From an uncultured Eubacteriales bacterium (GTDB taxonomy: Bacteria > Bacillota > Clostridia > Christensenellales > CAG-917): 8,598 nt of DNA. The first letter of the stretch is position 1, and each line of letters starts with the position of its first letter. The notes under the pieces were generated by a model that searched no databases, was not told the DNA's origin, and saw only the letters and a list, made by a program, of their open reading frames with translations. The position numbers were made by a program, and so were the translations under genes. The DNA lies in contig URTQ01000062.1 of assembly GCA_900550855.1 (NCBI GenBank), positions 1-8,598 of the forward strand, given 5' to 3'. Shown here one piece after another: positions 1 to 5,176 of this stretch.

Positions 1-50
1 TCATCATTTATGACATAAAACTTTTCTGGCATTTTGCTGAGATGGTGTAA
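1..50 (+). CDS. 3' end of an unidentified plus-strand gene (partial)
   Basis: A plus-strand frame is open from the window edge (first whole codon at 3) to TAA at 48-50, giving 15 residues that end KLFWHFAEMV. The other two plus frames stop within the first 20 bases. A strong hairpin terminator starts 6 bases after the stop, as expected at the end of a gene. The fragment is too short to assign a family, and a chance open frame cannot be excluded. Confidence 0.35.
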   Translation, partial: IIYDIKLFWHFAEMV

Positions 51-55
51 AAAAT

Positions 56-90
56 AAAAGCACAACATTTTTAAATAATGTTGTGCTTTT
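56..90. terminator. Strong intrinsic terminator, probably bidirectional
   Basis: A perfect 14-bp inverted repeat pairs 56-69 with 77-90 around a 7-base loop. The arms begin with AAAA and end with TTTT, so a U-tract follows the stem in both directions. It lies just after the stop at 48-50 and would end that transcript, and it insulates the toxin locus that follows. Confidence 0.8.
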
Positions 91-136
91 GTGTATTTGT
101 TTGCTTTAAACGAATTGTTGGCTAAAAATAAACTGT

Positions 137-164
137 TTTACAAAACATATTTTTGCGTTATAAT
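137..164 (+). promoter_or_regulatory. Promoter of the holin-like toxin mRNA
   Basis: The -35 candidate TTTACA (137-142) is 16 bases from a perfect -10 TATAAT (159-164). Transcription would start near 171, giving a leader of about 46 nt before the toxin ATG. A short dyad, TGTTTT-AC-AAAACA (134-147), overlaps the -35. It could be an operator but may be chance in this AT-rich stretch. Confidence 0.6.
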
Positions 165-194
165 TTTATACTTGATTTAGCCGATGGGTTGGCT

Positions 195-213
195 CCTCCG
201 AAACGGAGGTGAT
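195..213 (+). promoter_or_regulatory. Shine-Dalgarno sequestered in a hairpin, toxin mRNA
   Basis: CCTCCG (195-200) pairs perfectly with CGGAGG (204-209) across a 3-base AAA loop. The right arm is the core of a very strong ribosome binding site, GGAGGTGAT (205-213), placed 7 bases before the toxin ATG at 217. The hairpin therefore buries the site that would otherwise drive high translation. Masked ribosome binding sites are a known brake on type I toxin mRNAs. The pairing is read directly, and the regulatory effect is inferred. Confidence 0.65.
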
Positions 214-216
214 AGC

Positions 217-291
217 ATGACAGTTTACGAATCCTTATCGTTAATGGTAGCTTTCGGTACTTTGATTGCTATTATCTTGTCTAAAAAGTAA
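217..291 (+). CDS. Putative holin-like toxin (Hol_Tox family), type I toxin-antitoxin toxin peptide
   Basis: This is a 24-residue peptide that begins MTVYESLSLMVAFGTLIAI and ends LSKK. The start M-[ST]-VYE-[AS]-LSLM, then one hydrophobic helix (about residues 9-21) and a short Lys-rich tail, matches the pattern I know for the small Hol_Tox peptides of Bacillota, which resemble the TxpA/BsrG type I toxins. Such peptides insert in the cytoplasmic membrane and harm it when over-made. The ATG follows the strong site GGAGGTGAT, which is folded in a hairpin. The gene has its own promoter (137-164) and terminator (309-342), and a convergent antisense RNA starts near 394. The locus sits alone between the 3' ends of two other genes, a common placement for mobile toxin-antitoxin units. 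Function is inferred from family pattern and context, not from a search. Confidence 0.78.
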   Translation: MTVYESLSLMVAFGTLIAIILSKK

Positions 292-302
292 TTAACTTTT
301 AA

Positions 303-394
303 GACATAAAAAGAAGCCACATATTGGTACGTGGCTTCTTTTCAAATACTTATGAAATTTAGAGAGAGCCGACGCAGCACCATCGGCTATTTCT
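303..394 (-). ncRNA. Antisense RNA antitoxin of the type I system (predicted)
   Basis: A consensus minus-strand promoter (401-429) would start a transcript near 394 that runs toward the toxin gene and ends at the terminator at 342-309, with a T-run just past it. The product is about 90 nt with two hairpins: a 5' one (388-383 paired with 372-367, 10-nt loop) and the terminator, joined by an AU-rich single-stranded stretch. It has no convincing reading frame. It overlaps the 3' end of the toxin mRNA for about 40 nt across the shared terminator, the 3'-overlap layout known for TxpA/RatA and BsrG/SR4 of Bacillus subtilis. There, pairing leads to RNase III cleavage and toxin mRNA decay. The start and end points are predicted. 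Confidence 0.65.
309..342. terminator. Bidirectional terminator shared by toxin mRNA and antisense RNA
   Basis: A perfect 12-bp stem pairs 309-320 with 331-342 around the 10-base loop ATATTGGTAC. T-runs follow in both directions: TTTT ending at 342 on the plus strand, and TTTTT beyond 312 on the minus strand. It lies 17 bases past the toxin stop and closes both convergent RNAs, so it is also the region where they are fully complementary. Confidence 0.85.
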
Positions 395-400
395 TTTTAT

Positions 401-429
401 ATTATACCTTTTAGTGTAGGTTTTGTCAA
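401..429 (-). promoter_or_regulatory. Perfect-consensus sigma-A promoter for the antisense RNA
   Basis: On the minus strand TTGACA (429-424) and TATAAT (406-401) are separated by exactly 17 bases, a full match to the housekeeping consensus. The toxin promoter matches less well (TTTACA, 16-base spacer). A stronger antitoxin promoter is expected where a short-lived antisense RNA must stay in excess over a stable toxin mRNA. Transcription would begin near 394. Confidence 0.78.
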
Positions 430-467
430 AGCTGTTATCTGCTGTAAGGCGTTATAGAAGTGCTTAT

Positions 468-1001
468 TCAGGCATGAGCCTGTTTTAACTTTTTGGCAAT
501 GTGCCGGTAAACTAAAAAAGCAATTATGGCTAACGGTATGGTAAAGAAAAACAGCGGGTAAAACAGCGTAATGGCAAAATGCTGGTAAAAAAATCCGGCA
601 ATAATCGGGCCGAGCGACATGCCGACATCAATGCCGATATAAAAAGTGCTGTTGGCAAGCCCGCGTTTGTTTTTAGGTGCAAGCAGCATAGCGGTTGATT
701 GGCATACGGAAAACATTATGCCGTTGCCGCCAGCCATAAATACAGCTGCTGCAAGAAGCCCGGCATTGGTTTGCATAGTGGCAAGAAAATACAGTGCCAG
801 CGAGGTGCTTACAATGCTTGCTGCAAAAAACATGCCAAAGGGCTTTGTGTCAAAATAATTCTTCAGGCTTAGGCGCAAAATAAGCAGCGCTGCGGCGTAA
901 GCCGGAAAGAACAGGCTGATGCTGACACTAAGGTGCCTTGCTTCGGCGTAGCTTACCAAAAATGATTGTGTGGCGCAGTATGGGATGCCGAACATCATCA
1001 T
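468..1001 (-). CDS. MFS transporter, C-terminal half only (truncated gene)
   Basis: The 177 residues contain six hydrophobic segments (about 1-20, 27-46, 54-74, 80-105, 118-139 and 144-165), which correspond to TM7-12 of a 12-helix major facilitator superfamily permease. A charged inter-helix loop, RLSLKNYFDTKPFG (43-56), and GIDVGMSLGP (123-132), like the antiporter-type GxxxGP motif, support the family. The substrate cannot be told. A full MFS protein is near 400 residues, so the N-terminal half is missing. The MMM at 1001 is not a believable start: no ribosome binding site precedes it, and the protein-like frame continues upstream (FFDKNVFPIAFI) until TAG at 1062-1064. The gene is therefore cut between about 1035 and 1062, next to the end of murA. 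Its codons are less CpG-rich than those of the wall genes. It is either a remnant left by a deletion or recombination, or the edge of an assembly chimera. Confidence 0.78.
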   Translation of the reverse strand: MMMFGIPYCATQSFLVSYAEARHLSVSISLFFPAYAAALLILRLSLKNYFDTKPFGMFFAASIVSTSLALYFLATMQTNAGLLAAAVFMAGGNGIMFSVCQSTAMLLAPKNKRGLANSTFYIGIDVGMSLGPIIAGFFYQHFAITLFYPLFFFTIPLAIIAFLVYRHIAKKLKQAHA

Positions 1002-1095
1002 GATAAACGCGATAGGGAAGACATTTTTATCAAAAAATTGCAGAATCCGCCTATTTTTTGTCTATACAGGCGTTTTATCGTGAAAAGAGGCGCGT
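1002..1095. other. Junction between the truncated MFS gene and the wall operon; weak inverted repeat inside
   Basis: This stretch separates the murA stop (1096-1098) from the surviving MFS frame and is where composition changes. It contains a 5-bp inverted repeat, CGCCT (1048-1052) with AGGCG (1068-1072), with a 15-base loop. On the plus strand TTTT follows the repeat. On the minus strand, the direction of murA transcription, the nearest T-run (1037-1032) is more than ten bases away, so it is a poor terminator for murA. No start codon, promoter or ribosome binding site is seen for the MFS piece. Confidence 0.5.
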
Positions 1096-2373
1096 TTATC
1101 TGTCTTTTGTGCGCCTGACGTAGCCGCCGAGCGAGAAGAACATATCCTCGATATTCTCGTAGCCTCTGTCTATGTATTCGAGTCCGTACACGTCGCTTTC
1201 CCCCGATATTTTGAGCGCGGCGATACAAAGAGCCGCACCCCCTCGCAAGTCGCTCGCACTCATCTGTCCGCCGCTTATCATATACGGCGAATCGGATTTG
1301 CCGCACCCCTCTATCGTCGCCGTGTTGTCCGTTATCTTTATTCTCGCGCCGAGTTTTGCAAGTTCGCGAGCGTGGGCAAAGCGGTTTTCGAACACGGTTT
1401 CGTCGATTACGCTCACGCCGTCCGAAAAGCAAGCCGCGCTCAAAAGTTGAGGTTGCATATCGGTGGGAAAAAGCGGATAAGGCGCGGTCGATACGCGCAT
1501 AGCGTGCATACGCCCGTTCGAGCGCACGCGAAGATAGTTTTCGTCGCCCTCGATTTTGCAATCCTTGTTTTGAAGCACGTTTATCACCGCGCCCAAATGC
1601 TTTTTGTTTGCGCCGTATATCTTGACGTTTCCGCCGCATACCGCCGTCGCGCAAAGCAAAGTTCCGGCAACGATTCTGTCGCCGACGGGCGTAAACCTCG
1701 CGCCCGAAAGTTCCTTTACGCCCTCTATTTCGATAACCGACGTACCCTCGCCGCGTATGCGTGCGCCCATTGCTCGCAAGCACTCGACGAGCGATACGAT
1801 TTCGGGTTCTCTTGCGCAATTCACGAGCGTGGTTCTGCCCTTTGCCAAAGCCGCGCACATAAGCAAATTTTCTGTTGCGCCGACGGACGGATATTTCATA
1901 AGAATTTTCGCGCCGATGAGTTTTGCCGCCCTGCACTTTATGCCGCTTTGGTCAACGGTTATTTCCGCGCCCATTTTTTTGAGTCCGTCAAGGTGAATGT
2001 CGAGGGGTCTGCTTCCTATGTCGCAACCGCCGGGAAGCGAAGTTTCCACCTCGCCAACCGTTGCCAAAAGCGCGCCGAGCATAAACATAGACGAGCGCAT
2101 ATCCTTGCAAAGTTCGTCGTTCACGCGTGGCGTGCGGGCTTGCCCTCGCACGATAATGCGTCTGCCGTCGCGCGCGACGTCTGCGCCCAACGCGGCAAGC
2201 ATCTTCGCCATTGCTTCGACGTCGGTTATGTAAGGACAGTTTTCGACGATTAAGTCCTCTTTGGTCAAGAGTCCTGCGGCGAGTATGGGCAAAACGGCGT
2301 TCTTTGCCGCGTGTACCTCGTACGCGCCGAAAAGTTGGTTGCCGCCGATAATTTTTAAGTGTTGATTTGACAT
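1096..2373 (-). CDS. murA: UDP-N-acetylglucosamine 1-carboxyvinyltransferase (MurA)
   Basis: MurA transfers enolpyruvate from PEP to UDP-GlcNAc, the first committed cytoplasmic step of peptidoglycan synthesis. The product is 425 residues, a normal length for this two-lobed EPSP-synthase-fold enzyme. Visible signatures are AAKNAVLPILAA (22-33; K24/N25 bind substrate), the loop LPGGCDIGSRPLDIH with catalytic Cys117, LFPTDMQPQ (301-309; catalytic Asp305), the ETVFENRF block (325-332), and SDLRGGAAL (374-382; Arg377). Keeping the Cys predicts fosfomycin sensitivity at the target. The start at 2373 is chosen because the family N-terminus begins there and GAGG lies just upstream. The longer frame to 2622 would overlap ftsW and shows no homology. 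It follows ftsW after 29 bases and closes the operon as seen here. Some clostridia carry two MurA paralogues, and I cannot tell which this is. Confidence 0.95.
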   Translation of the reverse strand: MSNQHLKIIGGNQLFGAYEVHAAKNAVLPILAAGLLTKEDLIVENCPYITDVEAMAKMLAALGADVARDGRRIIVRGQARTPRVNDELCKDMRSSMFMLGALLATVGEVETSLPGGCDIGSRPLDIHLDGLKKMGAEITVDQSGIKCRAAKLIGAKILMKYPSVGATENLLMCAALAKGRTTLVNCAREPEIVSLVECLRAMGARIRGEGTSVIEIEGVKELSGARFTPVGDRIVAGTLLCATAVCGGNVKIYGANKKHLGAVINVLQNKDCKIEGDENYLRVRSNGRMHAMRVSTAPYPLFPTDMQPQLLSAACFSDGVSVIDETVFENRFAHARELAKLGARIKITDNTATIEGCGKSDSPYMISGGQMSASDLRGGAALCIAALKISGESDVYGLEYIDRGYENIEDMFFSLGGYVRRTKDR

Positions 2374-2402
2374 AATTCCTCGTATTTTGACGTTTGGTCG
2401 TG

Positions 2403-3875
2403 TTATAGTTGCGCAAACGACGTCGGTTGAAGATAGGGCGCGGAATTTTTGGCTATACTCTGCAATACGCCCACCGCGCACAAGTACGCAACGAGCGAAC
2501 TGCCCCCCGCGCTCATAAACGGCAACGGAAGTCCCGTCGGCGGTATCGCGCCGCATACAACCGCCATATTGAGCATTGCCTGTATGCTCGTAACCGCCGT
2601 TATGCCGAGCGCGAGATAGCACGAATATCTGTCCGACGCCTCTTTTGCGATTTTCAGTCCTCGCTTTGCGAATACGAAAAACAAAATCATAATCGCCGCT
2701 ATGCCGAATATGCCCGTTTCCTCGCCCACTATCGACAAGATAAAATCGCTTTCCGCAAAAGGCAGAAACAGATACTTTTGCCTCGATTGAAACAGTCCTA
2801 CGCCGAAAAGTCCGCCGCTTCCGAGCGCATAGTAGGATTGAATGAGTTGATAGCCTTCTTCAAGCGGCGATTGCCACGGGTCGAGAAACGCCAAAAGCCG
2901 TTGCATACGGTAGGGTTCTACGAGTATGAGCGCGACCGCGCCGAGCACGACCGGCACAATCAAAAGCGCAAGATGTTTTATTCTCGCGCCGCTTGCAAAC
3001 AGCATTGCGAATACCACCGCCACCACGCACATAGTTATGGACATATTCGGTTCGAGCATAATAAGCACGCACACCGCGCCGCCCAAAAACAAGACGAACA
3101 GCACGTTGACAAACTTTTTCATATCCGCTTCGCTTGCGAATCTCGCAATCGCCATAACCATAAAAAATTTGGCGTATTCGCTGGGTTGTACGGTGAAAAA
3201 TCCGAGATTGAGCCACCTTTTCGCACCGTAACTTTCAACGCCCAAAACCGGAAGAAAAACCATACCGAGAAGCGCGAGTCCGACGAGGTACAAAAGCGGC
3301 GAAACCTTTTTGAGAGTCGAGGATTTGACGTTTGACAAAAGCACGCTCGAAAACACGCCGAGAAGAAGCGCAACCGCTTGCGTTTTGACGTAATGAAAAG
3401 CGTCGCCCGTTTGCACCTTTGCCGAGTAGCAAGAAGCGGAATATATGAACAAAAGTCCCAAAAGGCTGAGCAATATCGCAACTATCGAAAGGACGGAATC
3501 CCCCCTGCCGTTTCCGATAAAGGAAAGCGACGGCATACGTTCCGCCTTGCTTGCTTTCGCTCGTCTGCCGTACGCGCGTTTTTCTCGTGCGCTACCGTAT
3601 GCGCGAGGCGTGCGCAGAGCGCGCGCTCGCTCGTCCGCGTATACACGCAGTGCGCGTACGCTCTCGGTGCGTGCGTTTCCGTCGTGCGCGCTATGTGAGC
3701 GTGCATTATGGGTGCGCTCGCCCGTGCTTGCGCTTGCGTGCTTGCCCTCGCGTTCGTACTCGCCCGTACTTGCGCCGCTCGCATATTCGCTTGCGCTTGT
3801 ATGTGCGCTCGCACTCGGATATACGCTTGCGCTCGCATTATGCGAGCGCGTGTCGAAAGCGTTTGCGCGGTTCAT
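2403..3875 (-). CDS. ftsW: FtsW/SpoVE-type SEDS peptidoglycan glycosyltransferase with a long N-terminal extension
   Basis: This is a polytopic SEDS protein that polymerises lipid II into glycan strands with a class B PBP partner. The family core begins near residue 125 (GDSVLSIVAILLSLLGLLFI, TM1). SEDS signatures are GAKRWLNLGFFTVQPSEYAK (217-236), the LEPN block (274-277), GYQLIQSYYALGSGGLFGVG (341-360), PFAESDFILSIVGEETG (372-388; Asp377 is the expected catalytic residue) and LPLPFMSAGGSS (449-460). The ATG at 3875 overlaps the murD stop as ATGA, like the two preceding junctions, which favours this start (490 aa), but only a weak purine run precedes it. An internal ATG at 3536 (residue 114) has AAGGCGG five bases upstream and would give 377 aa, the usual family length. 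Residues 1-113 are low-complexity Ala/Ser/Arg/His with no family match. Function is certain, the start is not. FtsW and the sporulation paralogue SpoVE cannot be separated by sequence alone. Confidence 0.92.
   Translation of the reverse strand: MNRANAFDTRSHNASASVYPSASAHTSASEYASGASTGEYEREGKHASASTGERTHNARSHSAHDGNARTESVRALRVYADERARALRTPRAYGSAREKRAYGRRAKASKAERMPSLSFIGNGRGDSVLSIVAILLSLLGLLFIYSASCYSAKVQTGDAFHYVKTQAVALLLGVFSSVLLSNVKSSTLKKVSPLLYLVGLALLGMVFLPVLGVESYGAKRWLNLGFFTVQPSEYAKFFMVMAIARFASEADMKKFVNVLFVLFLGGAVCVLIMLEPNMSITMCVVAVVFAMLFASGARIKHLALLIVPVVLGAVALILVEPYRMQRLLAFLDPWQSPLEEGYQLIQSYYALGSGGLFGVGLFQSRQKYLFLPFAESDFILSIVGEETGIFGIAAIMILFFVFAKRGLKIAKEASDRYSCYLALGITAVTSIQAMLNMAVVCGAIPPTGLPLPFMSAGGSSLVAYLCAVGVLQSIAKNSAPYLQPTSFAQL
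3600..3850 (-). repeat. Degenerate hexanucleotide (GCRAGC) tract coding the FtsW N-terminal extension
   Basis: In the sense of ftsW the stretch is dominated by GCAAGC and GCGAGC hexamers, and at least ten exact copies can be counted between 3600 and 3840. They are read mainly as Ala-Ser dipeptides (ASAS, SASAH, SASEYAS, GAST, HASAST). The second part becomes Arg-rich. The tract also has long alternating purine-pyrimidine, CpG-dense runs such as GCGCGCGCTCGC. It looks like a simple-sequence expansion kept in frame, so its length may vary between strains. Because the unit is six bases, slippage would preserve the reading frame. Confidence 0.6.
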
Positions 3876-5176
3876 CTTTTCGAGAGATAATTCGCTATCT
3901 GCGAATCGAATTTTTCCGCGCGTTCTTCAAAGTTTTCGTACAAATCGAAACTCTTGCTCGCGGGCGAGAAAAGTATGCTTTCGCATTTAAGTTCCTTTGC
4001 CGCCTTGAACGCTTCGGATATTGCACTTTCGAGGCTGTCGCAAACTCGAACGTCGTCGAAGCCGCAAGTTTTTGCCGCCTGATATATTACGTCCGCGTTT
4101 TCGCCTTGCGCCGTAACCGCTTTGACGTTGTTCGGCAAGCGCGAAAACAAATCCGCAAAATCCTCGCCGCCCTTTTGTCCGCCGAGCATAAGCACGCAAT
4201 CGCCCACGCTCGAACACGCGCACAGACACGCGGACACGTTGGTGGACTTGCTGTCGTTGTAGACGTACACGCCCTCGGCAATCGCAATGAGTTGTCTGCG
4301 ATAATGCGGACGTTTGAAATCGGCAAGCGCGGAAGCCGTGCAGAACGCCGACACGCCCTTTATCATACACACGGCAACCGCCGCGAGTACGTTTTGAAGT
4401 TCGTCGCCCTTGAAGTCGATTTCATCGACGGGTATAATCGGATTGCCTCTGAAACATACGAATCCCGACGAAATATACGCGCCGCTCGGCTCGGTATGGT
4501 CGGTCGAAAAAGGCACTTTTTGCGATATCGCTTCGCAAACGAGGTTTGCCACTTCCTCGTCGTCGGCGTTGAACACAAGATAATCGCTCTCGCTCTGCGC
4601 GCGGAAGATATTCGCCTTTGCGTTGACGTAGTTTTTCATCGTCGCGTGACGGGTCAAATGGTCGGGTTTTATGTTGAGCAAAACCGCGATATCGGGCGAG
4701 AATCCCGCGCTGTTTTCGAGTTGATAACTGCTCGCTTCGATAACCGCCGTTTCCGTTGCGTCGAGTTTGTCGGCAATCGAGGAAAACGGCACGCCTATAT
4801 TGCCTACGGCGTGCGAGTGTATTCCCGCCCTTTTGAGAATGTGGTCGATAAGAAGCGTTGTCGTGGTTTTGCCGTTCGTTCCCGTAATCGCGATTTGCTC
4901 GGCAACGCACACGCTCGACGCGAGATTCAACTCGCTCGTGACGGTTTTGTTTTCAAGCCTCGCGTCCAAAAGAAAGTCCTTGTCGGGATTTACCCCCGGA
5001 CTCAACACGATTAAATCGGCGTCCTTGAATACGCCTATACTGCTCGTCGCTCGCTCGCGCGTCGGGTCGTCGTCGTAAACAATCGCCCTCGCGCCCTTTT
5101 CTCTCAACAATTCGTATGCGGAAATACCGCTCGCTCCCGCGCCGTATACAACGACGTTTCTGCCGACAAGTTTCAT
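3872..5176 (-). CDS. murD: UDP-N-acetylmuramoyl-L-alanine--D-glutamate ligase (MurD)
   Basis: MurD is a cytoplasmic ATP-dependent ligase that adds D-glutamate to UDP-MurNAc-L-Ala. At 434 residues it has normal length. The N-terminal Rossmann-like domain starts VVVYGAGASGISA (8-20). The central ATPase domain has the P-loop GTNGKTTTT (99-107) and the family blocks ASSYQLE (148-154) and NIKPDHLTRH (168-177). The C-terminal domain has NDSKSTN (307-313), LGGQKGGEDF (331-340) and FSPASKSFDLYENFEERAEK (403-422). DHLTRH replaces the more usual DHLDRH, a mild variation. Start: the ATG at 5176 overlaps the mraY stop as ATGA, with GAGGG about five bases upstream. The stop in turn overlaps the ftsW start. 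The neighbours make the assignment to MurD rather than MurC or MurF secure, as does the fit over the whole length. Confidence 0.95.
   Translation of the reverse strand: MKLVGRNVVVYGAGASGISAYELLREKGARAIVYDDDPTRERATSSIGVFKDADLIVLSPGVNPDKDFLLDARLENKTVTSELNLASSVCVAEQIAITGTNGKTTTTLLIDHILKRAGIHSHAVGNIGVPFSSIADKLDATETAVIEASSYQLENSAGFSPDIAVLLNIKPDHLTRHATMKNYVNAKANIFRAQSESDYLVFNADDEEVANLVCEAISQKVPFSTDHTEPSGAYISSGFVCFRGNPIIPVDEIDFKGDELQNVLAAVAVCMIKGVSAFCTASALADFKRPHYRRQLIAIAEGVYVYNDSKSTNVSACLCACSSVGDCVLMLGGQKGGEDFADLFSRLPNNVKAVTAQGENADVIYQAAKTCGFDDVRVCDSLESAISEAFKAAKELKCESILFSPASKSFDLYENFEERAEKFDSQIANYLSKR

Larger units (their letters stand above)
178..389. repeat. Inverted pair of a 10-bp 5'-leader element (arms 178-187 and 380-389)
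   Basis: TAGCCGATGG at 178-187 recurs as its exact reverse complement at 380-389. Each copy lies a few bases downstream of one of the two convergent promoters, so both the toxin mRNA and the antisense RNA would begin with the same element, in the same sense. In each RNA the element opens a small hairpin: AGCC (179-182) with GGCT (191-194) in the mRNA, and AGCCGA with TCGGCT (388-383 with 372-367) in the antisense RNA. Because the copies are same-sense within the RNAs, they are not antisense to each other. Confidence 0.7.

Noticed and set aside
134..147. TGTTTT-AC-AAAACA dyad over the toxin -35 as an operator
   Set aside because: The arms are only 6 bp in a very AT-rich stretch and match no operator I know. 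They are noted with the promoter but not called separately.
178..389. Antitoxin acting by pairing its 5' hairpin with the toxin leader
   Set aside because: The shared elements have the same sense in both RNAs, so they are not complementary between the two molecules. Only the terminator region is truly antisense.
1048..1072. CGCCT...AGGCG repeat as the murA operon terminator
   Set aside because: The stem is 5 bp with a 15-base loop, and in the direction of murA the T-run is more than ten bases downstream. It is not a convincing terminator.
998..1936. Minus-strand open frame of 312 codons overlapping murA
   Set aside because: It is out of frame with MurA, very Arg/Gly-rich and has no recognisable motif. 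The overlapping MurA frame carries all catalytic residues.
2374..2622. Upstream extension of the murA frame
   Set aside because: It lies inside ftsW coding sequence and shows no MurA homology. The family N-terminus begins at 2373 with a ribosome site just upstream.
2409..3335. Plus-strand open frame of 308 codons opposite ftsW
   Set aside because: It is a shadow with Arg/His/Tyr-rich low-information sequence and no family pattern. The FtsW membrane helices are on the other strand.
3600..3850. CRISPR-like or intergenic repeat array in the FtsW N-terminal region
   Set aside because: The units are six-base and degenerate, without spacers of constant length, and they are read in frame as part of a coding region.
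3551..5014. Plus-strand open frame of 487 codons opposite ftsW and murD
   Set aside because: It is an antisense shadow. The product is Arg-rich with no domain pattern, while the minus strand encodes clear FtsW and MurD motifs throughout. CpG-rich codon bias keeps the opposite frame free of stops.
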